From contig CM073322.1 of NCBI GenBank assembly GCA_037043015.1, positions 1,499,601 through 1,563,600 of the forward strand: 64,000 bases of DNA, written 5' to 3'. Below are positions 10,442 through 23,049 of the stretch, one piece after another. The notes below the pieces were generated by a model, which saw only the letters and a program-made list of their open reading frames with translations, was not told the origin of the DNA and searched no databases. Every line of letters begins with the position of its first letter. The stretch's first letter is position 1. The position numbers and the translations under genes were made by a program. This stretch comes from Bryum argenteum (Eukaryota > Streptophyta > Bryopsida > Bryales > Bryaceae).

Positions 10442-13114
10442 ATGGCCGCGAAGCAGAACGGTGCAAAGGAGCAGCAAGGCCTTAGGGCTGTAGCTGCTTC
10501 GAGTATCAGTGTGTCCCGGCAGTCGCATTTTGAGACCTCTCAGCTCACCGATGACAGGCTTGGGGAGAGTAATCCCGACGAGGGACAAGACTCAAGTATG
10601 TGAAGTAGAGCTCCTTGTGCATGATGACTTGTAACATTGTTCGTGTTGTTTGCACCAGCGTAGAGGAGAAGTATCATGCTGAATGACTTCTTTCACCAAG
10701 AAATGTATGCATGCAGCTTGGAGGAATGAGACATTGTTTGGTGAATATATTGATGTAAAGATTGGTGGAAATACTTGATGGAGAACTTATTAATTGCTTT
10801 TGTGACGATTCCATGTTAGTTTATGTGACTCATTTTGCTTGGACGTAGGGAGTGTCATGAAAGTATCTTTGTGAGACTTTGAGTGTAAATGAAGTTAATC
10901 TAGTATTTCATTTCATTATATTCTAAGCTGTTAATGTTGGGGTAATGAAGATGTTCATTTGTTCCATTTGTTTGTTGTTTTGTACAGGAGAAATGCTTGA
11001 GGAGCTTCGTAAATATTTGAAGCTTACAAAGGATTGTGTGGATGCAGTACATTCTATGTCTACTCCAAAATGTAACAATGAGCATTCTCCAAAATTCAAC
11101 AATGAGCAATGTGAATATCTTTTTGAGAAACTTAACACTTCTTTTGACGGGGCAAGGTCATTCATAGAAGAGTTCGAATCTCAACCAATGAGAATGATCC
11201 CGATTTTGGGCAAGGAAAGGTGGGCTCAAACATTCAGGCTTCTCATGGTGTCAGGCAAGCGAGTTATGCATTTCTTTGAAGAGTGTAGCAAGGATGCATG
11301 GATACAAACATCAATGATTTTAGGAAAGGTCGTGGAGTATGTTTTATACGTAGGGATGAACTTAGAGTTATGCAAACTTGCCTTTTCTGAGAAGGGAGTT
11401 GGGACTCAAACTTTAACCATGGATGAAGTGGACAAATTGTATGCAAACGAAATGATGATTGTGAAGAAGAAGGCTTTGGTTGATGCAAATGCCTTACTTG
11501 CCAAGGTTGTTAAAGAGGAAGAAACATTGGATGGTCAAGATTTGGAGTTGGCCAGGTATCTTATGTTCAAACTCAATGGCTATACGGTGAATCCAAGTTT
11601 TGCGGAGAAGGATCCAAATATCATCATGAAGATGTATGAATGGGTGAAGAACAAGGGAGAAAGAGTTGAGCAAATTGGGAAAGGAGGCTTTGCTAGAGTA
11701 TACAAGACGGAGTGGTTTGGCATACCCGTAGCAAAGAAAACATTTGATGGACCAAATGTTCAAGGATTCTTGCGAGAAGTGAAAGTGTGGGCACAGTTAT
11801 GTCATCCCAACATCACATCTATGTTTTGTTGTAATATGACGAAAAGAGAATGTTCCATTGTGATGGAATTGATGGATGGAAATCTTCATGACTTGTTGGA
11901 AAGTGGAAGAGGTGAGGAAGGGGAGTTTCTCTCGTTTCCACCTTTGGAAGGATTAGACCTAATGCTTCAAGTTGGAGAAGGAGTTGAGTACCTTCATGGC
12001 AAGGGAATTGTCCACAGGGATTTAAAGTCTCATAACATTCTCATGAAGAAGGTGGTAGTTCCGGAAACCGGGGATGTGATTGTAGCTTTGAAAGTGGCAG
12101 ATTTTGGAGAATCAAAAATGAAGGAAACGAGTTTGGCGTATACAACCATGAGCTACAATTTTGGTTCTAGTAGGTGGATGGCCCCAGAAGTTATAAAGTT
12201 CAAAAGAGAGAATCATGAAGTTGGTGAGAGGAAGATACCAAAGTATAACTTCAAAAGTGACATCTACAGCCTTGGGATGGTATTCATGGAGATATTGACT
12301 GGAGAACTACCATTTTCAAGCATTGAATTGGAAAGGGATGTAAAGAAGATGGTATTGGAGAATAAACGTCCGTCGATACCCAAGTATTGTATTCCAAGGT
12401 TGGGAGAGTTAATCAAGAAGTGTTGTAGTCAAGAGCCAAAGGAGCGTCCGTCCATTGGTGCTATTTGTTTGGAGTTGAAATACATCAAGTGCTTATTATT
12501 GATGAGTAAGTTATGACCAAAGTACATACCTTGCTAAAAATTTGTTACTAAAAAATGATGTAAAGAAGTGAGGTATGTTCATATATGCGTTCATGATTGT
12601 AAATAATTTGAGGTTGTGTTGAGTTTTAATATTTTTGATGAAAGTACAAAGAATCACATAGAACTTGTAATGATATTATTGAATTTTTTAGCTTTGTTGC
12701 AATAGGAATTATAAATCCCACATCAAATAAGTGAAGGGCAGTGGAGTAGTAGATCACACTATGATTACAGTTATTCAATAGTTGCCAATGCCTTCTTAGG
12801 CAATGATTTGTATGGAGTATTGTTGACTCCAATATGTTGAAAACTTTGGTATTTAAAGGGTTGGATTATATATTGTTTCCGAAGGTTTTTCCAACTCTTG
12901 TTTTGGTAACAAATTCTTAACTTAGTAACAATTGTCCGAACCTTGTTTTGAAGGTGGATTTTCTCAAGGAGGTCCAAGCCTTAGCATGGGAGAACCATAT
13001 GATGAGGAAAATCCACCCGAGCGAGAGACTCGCCTTCGGCATATGAATCACTTTCTGCGTTCTGAGAAACGCCTTCTACAATATGGTATTTGGATATCTT
13101 GCAAATCTTTTTGA
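10442..13114 (+). CDS. Kinase A1: DUF1221/plant-MLKL-type N-terminus plus complete protein kinase
   Basis: Exons 10442-10595, 10988-12505 and 12954-13114, joined by phase-1 introns, give 610 residues. Residues about 53-260 form an all-helical region of the DUF1221 kind that precedes the kinase in plant MLKL-like proteins. The kinase domain (about 277-550) has a GKGGFARV loop, the beta-3 lysine in VAKK (K301), the HRDLKSHN loop (D396), DFG (D423) and APE, so it should be catalytically active and of TKL type. The last exon (SGFSQGGPSLSMGEP, then an acidic-basic tail) is supported by the strong donor GA|GTAAGTT and by the same arrangement in B1. B1's start codon is absent here; ATG 10442 is the next in-frame one. 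A non-spliced reading would end at 12516. Tandem partner A2 starts 375 bp downstream. Confidence 0.85.
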
Positions 13115-13488
13115 GAATTCTTTTTAAGGATTTGATGTTATATGTGAGCTTTATGATCATGATCATTCACATTGGATAACAAAGTAGTTTTCACTTCAAA
13201 GTGTATACCATGCTACTTATATCAATGTGAGAATGATACTACCTCAAGTGTTAATATCCTCTTGTTATATGTGTTAATTTTGTCCATTCTTAGTATAGAT
13301 TAGGGTAATAATAAATGAAAAGCATGCATTATTGTGAAGGAAGATATTATTTTTGGGTTCTCAAACATGGGACATAGTTTACCATTTTTGTATTGGTGAA
13401 CAATGTTGGTGTAATTTGTGCTAGTCAAATCAATAGTTACCCATGTCTTACTTCATTACTTCATGTCTTGACGACAGTATTCGTGGTG

Positions 13489-15376
13489 ATGAGCATGGAG
13501 AACGTCAAGGGCTCAAAAGCGATTATTTGCAATGTCAGCGACAAAGCCGACCACGTGTCCATGAACAAGAACCAGTGCAAGTTGTTGGCTCGGCGCTTTC
13601 AACAAATGGGCCACGCACTGGAGAATGCCAATACCTCATCGTGGCATCTACATGCCTTGGAACGTATTTGTATGCTTTTGCAAAAAGGAGAGACGTTGGT
13701 TGATGGTTATAAGGGCAGATACAAGGCGCTAGCCAATGCACTGGCTCGAGGAGTAAATACAAAAGCTTTCAATGAGATTCACGAACTACTAGACCACTTG
13801 AAGTCCGTGCTCTACTGGTCGGATGATGAAAACGTCACTCAGGAGGTTGCTGCACAGAATGATTTGAACACGATCATTCAGGACCTGGACAACCTCAACT
13901 TGAATGAAGAGCTCGATGTCAACATGAGCGATGTGAAGAGGGTGATCCTCGACAGAGTCCACCAAGGTGAGCACATCAACTCGATGCAGTTAGCATGTAA
14001 AATTGATCGATTATGTTTTTCCTCACCAACCAAATATGTAAGTCGACCTAAGAAATTGTATCATGTCATTTTTTACGAAAACTCAACCACTGTCTCTATT
14101 CGTAACACGTGATGTCCAAATTTGATATGCAACGTGTGTTCGATTGGAGAATCATTTTGTTCAGGATATGAGAAACCCAGTTACAGAAAGTAATGGTAAC
14201 CTTGATACGAAGTCAATTATTGGCAGAGGTAGTTTATGTACAAAACTGATGGTTTGTTCAGATGCGGTACCTGACTACGACCTGAGCTACCTGCACATGC
14301 CAATGTCCGCAATCGTGCTGGGACCTCCCATCAAGCCCTTACCCGTTTTGATGAACATGCGAGATGCGCATTTGGAAGAACTGCCGGTGTTTCACAAGGG
14401 CACGTGGAATGGATGCGAGTACGCCATAGAGATGTTTATGTCCAGTGATCGGATCGAGGCATTCCAGAAGGTAATACCGTCTCTTGTGAAGCTCCGACAT
14501 CCTCATATCACGCAGGTCATCGGCTGCGCTCAAGAAGAAGACAAGACATACGTGTTGTATGAGATGATGGATAATGATCTGCGAGACCTCATGCATGCCC
14601 GCTTTCAGAAAACAAAATCTAGAAGTCGGCCTTTCAACCCCTTGGAAGAGAGGAGCATCATGTGGCAGATTGCAAAAGGAGTGTTGTACTTGCACCAGCA
14701 GGGGATTGTTCACGGTGAGCTCAAATGCGCCAACGTGCTGGTGAAACAAGTTGGTGACGACATCGACGTGAAATTATCTGGCTTTCACCGCTCTATGGAG
14801 CTCGGAAGTAATGAGCGGTACAAACCTAGACATCGAGCACGGTGGTTGCCTCCTGAAGCTTTTGGGCATTTTGATTTGGAGTGCCCACCTGCCCATGATG
14901 TGCTAAAGCAAGGCGATGTCTACAGCTTTGCCATGACCTGCTACGAAGTTCTGACAGGACATTATCCTTATGACGACGTCCGTGGGGACGACGTTATCAA
15001 GGAGATGGTTCTCAAAGGTACGAGGCCAATGCTGCCTTATGGTTGGAGGGACGAACTGCACAATCTCATTGCAGAGTGTTGGTCTGAAAAACCTGAGGAT
15101 CGACCGACTTTTGAGGAAATTTGTTACTCCTTGCAGTTGGTTTCTCTGTCATGGATAACAGGAGTGCCTAACCTTTTCTCCGGCTCCCCTGAAACTGGCA
15201 GTGCAGCAGCCGTTCTACCCGACAAAAATCAAGTGTGGCCGAAGTTGACAAGAGAGAGCACATCGAAAGCGAGTGGTGAACCAGAGAGGGTAGTGGAGGG
15301 TCTTCCTTGCTTTCTGAACATACAGCCGGCGAAGCTGAAACGGCTGAAAGAACTCGGTCGGGGGGATTCTGCATAA
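13489..15376 (+). CDS. A2: MLKL-NTD-like helical domain plus pseudokinase, cut short by a stop codon
   Basis: Exons 13489-13966 and 14262-15376 (phase-1 intron) give 530 residues. Residues 1-159 form a helical bundle with the NKNQCKLLARR signature resembling the MLKL N-terminal domain. From 160 on comes a kinase fold lacking catalytic residues: the beta-3 lysine is E (AIEMF; B2 has K), HRD is HGE, DFG is SGF, while PPE and DVYSF remain. The reading frame stops at TAA 15374-15376, where B2 has CAA; the frame then stays open to 16141. The product would therefore lack the second kinase domain. It could be a functional short form or an early pseudogene; the rest is well preserved. In the last intron the frame is open from 14144, so an alternative start there is possible. 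Confidence 0.75.
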
Positions 15377-16141
15377 GTGTGGGAAGTCACCTGGATTGGG
15401 TGCAAATTTGCAGCGAAATATCTGGAATCAGACCATGTGTCCAAGCTCCGTCACGAAGTGGACATGAGGATGAAGCTCCTGCACCCGCATGTGGTACGAC
15501 TGGTGGGATTCGCCTCTGAAGGCAACCGATGCGCGATCGTTATGGAGTTGATGGAGCAGTCCCTGCGGGACTTCATGAACGAGAAAACGAAGGAGGGCGC
15601 GAGCACACCATTCTCGGAAGCAGAAGCGATTGCCATCATGACCAAATTGGCACTTGGGATGGATTTCATGCATTCGCGAGGAGTAGCACACGGCGACCTC
15701 AAGTGTGCCAACGTCCTGGTTCGACATTTAGAGTCGATGAGCGAACACAACATACTGGATGTGAAGCTTGTAGACTTTCACTTAGCTCATTTGGGTAGCG
15801 TGGTGGATACTAAACCGCATATAGTTGGTCAGTTTCGAGCACCCGAAGTTATCAGGAGCATGAAATCAAAGACACCGCCGTATGACCTAAAGGCTGCGGA
15901 TGTGTTTAGTTTCGGATTGATGTGCTTGGAGATCATCATTGGCAAGCTACCTTTCTACGACATATTCGACGGCCTTGCAGAAGCTAGAAGTCTGGCCCAA
16001 TGGCTAGAACGCTTCGAAGTGCGAGATGAACTGTGGAACCTGCTGAGAAGATGCTGGTCCGTAGAGCCCGAAAGGAGGCCAAAGTTTCCAGAAATCTGCA
16101 CAATACTGACAACCATGTCCCCGAAGCCGCGAGAAAGTTAA
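15377..16141 (+). pseudogene. Stranded second kinase domain of A2
   Basis: The 254 codons continue in the same frame after the A2 stop and align over their length with the C-terminal domain of B2. They keep the beta-3 lysine (FAAKYL), HGDLKCANVL, a DFH in place of DFG, RAPEV and a DVFSFG helix. No promoter or start of its own is evident, so expression would need readthrough, re-initiation or an allele lacking the stop. The 650 bp downstream match the B2 3' flank closely. Confidence 0.75.
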
Positions 16142-16779
16142 CTCGTAACCAGCTCACTCTCTTGCCTCTTCTCATGTCGACGTGGGAAGATTTCGGTAGG
16201 TTACTATGTAGATGTGCTCACCTCAGGGCACAAAGGGGTTGTTTTTACTTACATATAGAAAACTTGTGCATAACGCGTGAGTGTGCTTGTAGCGTGGGGA
16301 CGAAACATGTGCTCTTGCACATGCTGTTCCAGATAAGTATCCAGTATCAATTTGACAAGCTTCTGTAGACAGATCCCTATCGACAGATTGTTAGCCGCAT
16401 TTCCCTCAATGTCGATTAGTGACAGTATGCCCTTGGAGACCTCTAATCATCTTGGTTAACGTATGTCGATGATCGACGACAGTCTCATGACATTCTCACT
16501 CTGTACAATCCTTTCGCAATGAGTGTTTGTAGCATTGATTTTTGATTATGGGTACCTGAAGCGAATATTTCCGGGAGTGATCATTCATCTCACTATCGAA
16601 GTAACAAATGGTGCAGAATAACCTAGAATTGTTATCGAGAAACATAAATTTTCTCAGGAAAAATCGTGTGCATTGATGTTTACAATTACGACAAATCGAA
16701 GTTTCAAACCCCAGTTTTTGGACAGTTTTGAGTACTTACTGAGCAAAGAATCTCTACGAAACAAATAAAGGTAAGTCAG

Positions 16780-18240
16780 TGTAGGCCTTCACCTACATTA
16801 TGTTAGAGCAACAAAGATATGTTTTTACTTGGTATGCCATAAGTTACAATTTATGTTTGTATGCAACTCATATTTAAATTTGTAGTGTGGTATTATTTGA
16901 ACTATGTCAATATAAAAACATCATGTGTCTCATCATGGTTGTAAAGGTTCAACTCATACCACCATAAAGTAGCAACAATCGAGATCTGATGCTCACTTTG
17001 CTGGATGTCAATCCTGCTGAGTTTTAATGCTCATATTCACTTCCGTACCTAGCTTATCTATTTTGGATATTTCAATCTAATTATTATCTGCTTGTTGATA
17101 TCTTTGCTCTAATTGAAGTATTCTCTACGATCATTTGACAAGTGTGTGAATGGGTGCAACGTGCAAATGTATATGTAGTTGAGTTGATGGGCTTCAAAGG
17201 GGCGGTTTGTTGGATGTGCAGTTATGCTCATCATTCCTGTTGCCTTGGTTTATTGTTCTAGAAAGCAAGGTCTTTCTCCTTTTTCTTCTTGCACTTATTT
17301 AAACAACTAGTTTCGACTTGTCTTTCTAATAACTTGCCTCATCAACTTATGTACGCGTATAGTCCAATGACGTATTGAATTATCAAGTTTTTGTACTCAC
17401 TTTTATGATAGATAACAATGAAAATGAATTATTTGATTCGGGTTATTCATTACTCTCTTGTTCCCTTCTACTAGTTTTAGTATGATAAAGCATAGCAATC
17501 CTTTTCTTCTTATTGCTTAATAACATTCAAACTTTTTAATACAGATGTTCTTTCAGTAGTTAAACTCTCTTGCATTAAGGAAGACTTACTTAAATTGGTG
17601 TTGTACCTAGATTTTTTTGACTGGCGCTCTAATAGATTCTAGTTTTGGAGCATGTGCTATAGCCTTAAATACAAAACTCATCATGTTTTAGATTTGAATC
17701 TAGAATCTTAATAACATTTGCATATGATTAGTTATTTGGTGTGTTTGGGATCCACTTACAAGGATGTGAAAAAAGGATGAGTTCAATAGGAAATAGGCAC
17801 AAAAGCAAAAGTCACAAATTTATGTGCTTCATACTTAAGTTTGTTTTGAAGTTAAGGATATCAACTAAATTATACTCAATTATGTGGCATTAAGATTCCA
17901 TGTATATTTTTTGCGAAAGTGCACAATGTTCCTTAGAGTGTGGAATTCAACAAATAATCATTATTCCGAAGCCGGTCAACTTCCATCACTCTCTCGTTGC
18001 AATTTTAACAAGGTTGGGACCCAGAGATATTAGAAAGACTAGAGTAGGTGCACAGATCGTTATTAGAAAAATGAGTGCACACATCTCCCACATTTTTAAC
18101 ACGTACGAATAGAGTTTCTTGAATTTTATTAGGGTAGTGCTCTAGGAATAAGCCCAAGCCCGTAGTGATACTTGCCATTAAAGACCTTGTTTTAAAAAGG
18201 TCTATTTTCAAGATATTGTACCTATCTTTTTTCACCATGT
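16780..18240 (+). pseudogene. Decayed copy of the TMEM104 3' exons (locus A)
   Basis: Three exon remnants can be recognised in order. About 16984-17035 resembles exon 5145-5239, about 17153-17268 resembles 5589-5692 (GGATGTGCAGTTATGCTCAT is identical) and about 17930-18015 resembles 6003-6118. The post-stop sequence around 18183-18220 resembles 6205-6240. Frames are broken by substitutions and indels, and the upstream exons are missing. It is the tail end of the duplicated unit. Confidence 0.75.
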
Positions 18241-20080
18241 TTTTAGTGATTTAAACCTGTTAGCAGGACGTTGGGTTTTCAGAAGAATATTCCATTTTGG
18301 TAAATGCGAGCTTTTCATCACTATTTAAAGAGTTCAGAAAAAAAAGTTGCATTTGACAATCCACGTATTAAGATGCATTCAAAAAGATAGTTTATTTTTC
18401 TCGTGGAGTTTTTGAAGGGGCACAATATGATCTTGAAGTTGCTCTTTGGAATCTTTTGGCATTGTGGCCGTCCAACAAATTAATTTATTCAATTTCTTGT
18501 AATATTAATTAGGGTCACTTTGACTCCTAGAGTTTTGTAAAATATGTATCGATCTTCAAGGGTTTTTATTAGCCTAGTCTCACCCTCTTTTGACCTTTGT
18601 GATCTCAAAAGCAAAAGGGCATTCTCGATTGAAAATTGAAACATAACTAGTAAATTTATTCTCCTTTGAGATCTTGGAGTTGAATTTATGAAATAAATAT
18701 TGAGGTTTAGAAGGCATGTACTTCCAAAAAGTCAGTTTTGACGATTCATTGAATTTGCAACACGAAAATTTAGGGGTCATGTGCACACTTTTGGTTGAGT
18801 CTTCACTCCCTTACACATTTTTTTTGAGCTTGCTCTTGCCAAACACATCGAGTGTTGACATTCAATATTTAGGATGACAAGTTGAAACTTGAAGAGACAT
18901 ACTTTTTCATCCAAAGCCAACTTTTCAACAATTGTTTTTGGATTCAGACCCAAATCAAGTTTAGCTTGTGTGGTCAATAATAAGTTTTCGTAAGTAAAAT
19001 GGTTTTGTATCAAAGAACTTAATAATGATTGGAATTACATAAAGCAATTAGCTAATAGGTAAGCAAGTAATTCTAAAAGGAAAGTTATCATGTCATACAT
19101 GTGCCAAGTCCTTTGTGAGTGATACTCAGTAAGACAATGATTGAGAGCACTTAAGAATTCTTAGAATCTTGTGTACAATGACCAATCACCAAGAAGACCT
19201 TTAGTTTTTCAAAGGTTGAATTGATTGATCATAGTTGCTTGGAACTCAATGTAAAAAAATACTTACTTCTTACTGTACAGCTAATCATTTACTAAGAGTA
19301 GATGTTAAAATCAAGTATAGTAGTCCTACAACTCATTAATACATTCTAAGCTCTGACTTCTCAAGTTCAAAATAGAAAGTTTGTTATTAACGAAATTTGT
19401 GTTGTTGAATCTCGAATCAAGTTTAAATTTTATATGTCGATTTATTAGAGGAGGAATATAATCTTAAGAAAGAGCTTCTAATTTATTTAACATAAGATAT
19501 CTTTGGAAGCCAATCATTTGAATCACAAATAGGTAATGAAAGTCATTGTATCAATTGACAAAAGTATGATTTTAACCCGGCACTTTGAATGAAATGCTGT
19601 AATTTTGAAAAGCCATACCTTCTTCATCTAAATTATGTTTTATGACGAAATCAATTGGGTTGGGTCTCAAAATAAGTCTAGTTTGTGTGGTAAAAATTGT
19701 AGAGTCATACTATAGAGTATGAATTGATTGCATGTATTTTAGTGAAGGCAACCTTCGGTAAAGGGTTTCAAACATAATGCAACCAATTACATGTAAAGAA
19801 ACATGGTTTCCATGAGTTTTATTTCATACAAATATGTTCTAGTAATGAATCCCAATAAATTATAGTTGGAAGCAGTTAAATCCAAATGATTATGGTATTG
19901 GATTTGCAATGAATGTTTCTAATTGGAAAAAAGTAAAAAATGGATGAAACCCATTTTTGGGATGAAACCCAGCTAGAGTCTTATTCTAGTGGTCAAGTTT
20001 GATCCAATCATAGGTGTTGTGAAGGGGCTTGTAAATTTTACTAGAAGGTTCACAAGTCAAAATACATGACTATACTTTAG
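18240..20080. repeat. 3' flank of the duplicated unit, paired with 40110-42060
   Basis: AT-rich sequence matches 40110-42060 in order and orientation, including GGATGACAAGTTGAAACTTG near 18870 and TTAGCTAATAGGTAAGCAAG near 19050. No coding frame is conserved. The part after about 19570 also resembles the dispersed repeat at 42.1-42.8 and 60.0-60.8 kb. Confidence 0.65.
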
Positions 20081-21100
20081 TCATCATAGTTTGTCATCCA
20101 TGAAGGAAACTTTAAGCATCGAGTTAAAAGACACGGCACTTGTAATGAAATTGAATCTATTAAGAGAAATCTAGACAAAATGCCGCATAGTTTACAAGAA
20201 TGTAAGGTTTGAGTTGTGCAAAAAACATATGTATTCACATGAAGCATACTCAAAAGATTGAAAACAAGCGAAGGGCTCTCATTTCAAAACTATTTCTAAG
20301 CCTACCACCTAGAAGATATGTGCTACTTACAGCATGAGCTAATGGAAGGTTAAATTTTCACAATGAAATATGATACATTCTAACGATCCAAAGTTTTACA
20401 ATGAAATATCTTATAGTACTCCCTATCACGTGTGAAACATAGCTTTACACACAAATCATTGATAACAATTTTAATCCAATGTACTTGAATGTATGTGAGA
20501 ATGTTTGTAAACTTATGCAGACTAAATAGGACAGGAAACAATGAAGAATGTTCTAAAAACAAAGTAAGTTCAAGAGATTATACTCAAATCAATCACCATG
20601 TGTGTAATATACAACAAAGTATGTTGTATGATATTCAATAGTTTTATTGTATTGTAGAAATTATATGCTATGTATAATATGTTGTATTCTTAACTATTTC
20701 AAGAGTTATACAACTCCAATTTATGATTATATTGTTGAAGACATGTTCATGTACAATTTGGCACATCCCTTGTGAATACGTTAAAGATTAGTTTGTAATG
20801 ACTATGATAAAATTCAATTGAAGCACTTGAATCTACCCACATTTGGCCTCCTCGGCGTTAAAAGGCTAACTCAATCAAATATGGTATGAATTCATGGCAT
20901 ACATCCTTTTTTGGCTATAAGATACCAATCAAATAATACATGATTTCAATACTCTTAAATGAACTGCATGAATGCAAAAGGATATCAAGTATATTCAGGT
21001 GAGTGATATTTTGGACAATGAACTATTTTCTCTTTGGTTGTTTCATCATTCTATAGATTGCTTCTATATCCAATAAAAACAAATGGAATGTGAAGAAAAT
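20080..21100. other. AT-rich stretch, nothing recognised
   Basis: No gene, RNA, inverted repeat or link to other parts of the window was recognised here. Confidence 0.4.
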
Positions 21101-21130
21101 TACGAATCATGTTTCAATCTTCTTACACTA

Positions 21131-22375
21131 TCAAAGAAGTGATGAATGTTTTGGAGTAATCCAAGCCCTCAGAGCTAATTGATCAAAGAAGCCACTTGGT
21201 GTATCAAAACTATGAGGCAAATAATGAATTGTTATTCCAAGTTGGCTTGTTGTGGGCACTCTTGGGCACTTTGACAAATGTCCTCTAATATTGACATATC
21301 CTTTGCTATTCCAACCTTTTAATTCATTTTCGTGCTTCTTTAACTTCAAAGTTTTGTTTTGGTTATTCACTAACCCACCTTGCATTGTACTTTCAAGGCG
21401 TTTTTTCTTTGCAAATCCATCAAGAAGCATCATAATACCAAAAAGTAAGAAAATCAATATAAATAATATGCAATCAATATCGATCACATCACCTATTCAC
21501 AGTGTCATAACACATGGCTAGTACAAATAAGTATAAGTAATAAGTATAAAATATATAACCTATGATTGGTCTAGAATTACCCATTAGAGACACAACATAA
21601 CAACCTAGAATGATGTCAGCTCTAATTACAATGATGTTAGCTATTACAAGCATATATTTAAATTTAGCTTGAGTAGGATCAGAGTTTACATACTTCACTC
21701 CATGGGCACACAAATTTCATCAAACTGCTGAAAATGAAACAAGAAATACAGGAACATGAAATAATAGGGTTCTTCGAAAGAATCAACACGTAGAAATGGA
21801 TCTGACATGTGAAACAAGAACAGTCAGAAAACTAAATTTAATATCAATGAACATGGATAATTCATGCAACCAAATAAGTGCGAATGGAGGGTGAATCTTT
21901 TAAAAGCTTGCATGTTTAAACAAAGAACAGACCCATGAACATTCAAGCAAAGTATGATAACGTATATATGTTAAAAACAAATCATACCATAGCACGCACA
22001 AATTGGGTATTTGAATAAGAAAAAAACAAACCAATCTATAGAATGAGCCACAAAGTCTAACACACTGGACAAATCCCTTTCTAAAGCACTACAAGTTGTC
22101 CATGATAACAAAGTGAGACTCTTCACTGATAACAAATACGCGGGGTAGTGGTAATTAGAAGGTAGATTTGTCCGAAAAAGTACATATTAAAATATTGTGC
22201 AGTAATAGAAATATAAAGTAACAACCTACATTGTGCCCGTGCTAGCAAAGGTGTCGCCCATCTCAATCCTGATCTCGCCTTTGGCAAGCTTACCTCCATA
22301 CCAAGCATTTCGACCTTTCAATAGCAAGCAATGGGCCAGCAAAGGGACTCGGATCCTCCGCCAATAAACACTCAT
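21131..22375 (-). CDS. Possible minus-strand gene fragment, unidentified
   Basis: Candidate exon 22230-22375 starts with ATG ([10 protein letters not shown], then [16 protein letters not shown]) and ends at a good donor (GTAGGT). It joins in phase to 21694-21727 ([12 protein letters not shown]), which ends at GTATGT. Farther down, 21131-21487 is open for 118 codons with one hydrophobic segment ([16 protein letters not shown]) and a basic stretch. Open pieces also lie upstream around 22600-23000. I do not recognise the family. The compositional quality of the first exon suggests a real or recently lost gene, but the joins are guesses. Confidence 0.25.
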
Positions 22376-23049
22376 CTCTCATTTTGATTGGGAGAAGTCT
22401 GTACACGGACTTGCCAGAGGTTTTTATCTACTCTATGGGTTCACCAAAACAAGTTCAAGTGACTCAAGAGTTTAATTACTCTTTCACCAAAGAATGCCAT
22501 GATCTTGTACACACATTCCGAGAGCATGTGTATTTTGAGAATGGCTTCCAGTCGATTGCTCACAAGTCTCCAACCACTCCGAATCCACATTGCTAACAAA
22601 ATAATCTTATTCCTCCAGGAATATATTTCTCCTTTTAAGCTCCTCCACATGCTCAAGCAAGTACTTTTGTGTTGTCGCACTTCTCACAACCGCAATTGAC
22701 AACACAGGTCGATCTCGTTGCTACTCAAGGCCTGTTGCCAAGACCCCATCTCCAACCTTGGAATAAGGTGGTACACAACCTGGCTTCCCAATTGCAAGCA
22801 AATGGTCTCAAGGTGCTATGTCTTCAAGTTCCTAGGCCACAAATACAGCGACATTTCGGCCACATATGGGCAAAGGAATAAATTAGAACATGATCAGTTA
22901 TACGAGCCTAATATCAAAATCACACCATTCTTGCAAATGATCTCTTTAAGCCACCTGCATCCAAAGGCTCCAAAGCCATGGCCACTGAAGTAGAACTTGG
23001 AATAGTGACGTAATATTCTCCTTCAAAATATATTTAATCCTCAATTCCG

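Noticed and set aside
11264-11763. Antisense frames across the A1 kinase exon
   Set aside because: Shadows of a well-supported coding exon; equivalents over B1, A2 and B2 were dropped for the same reason.
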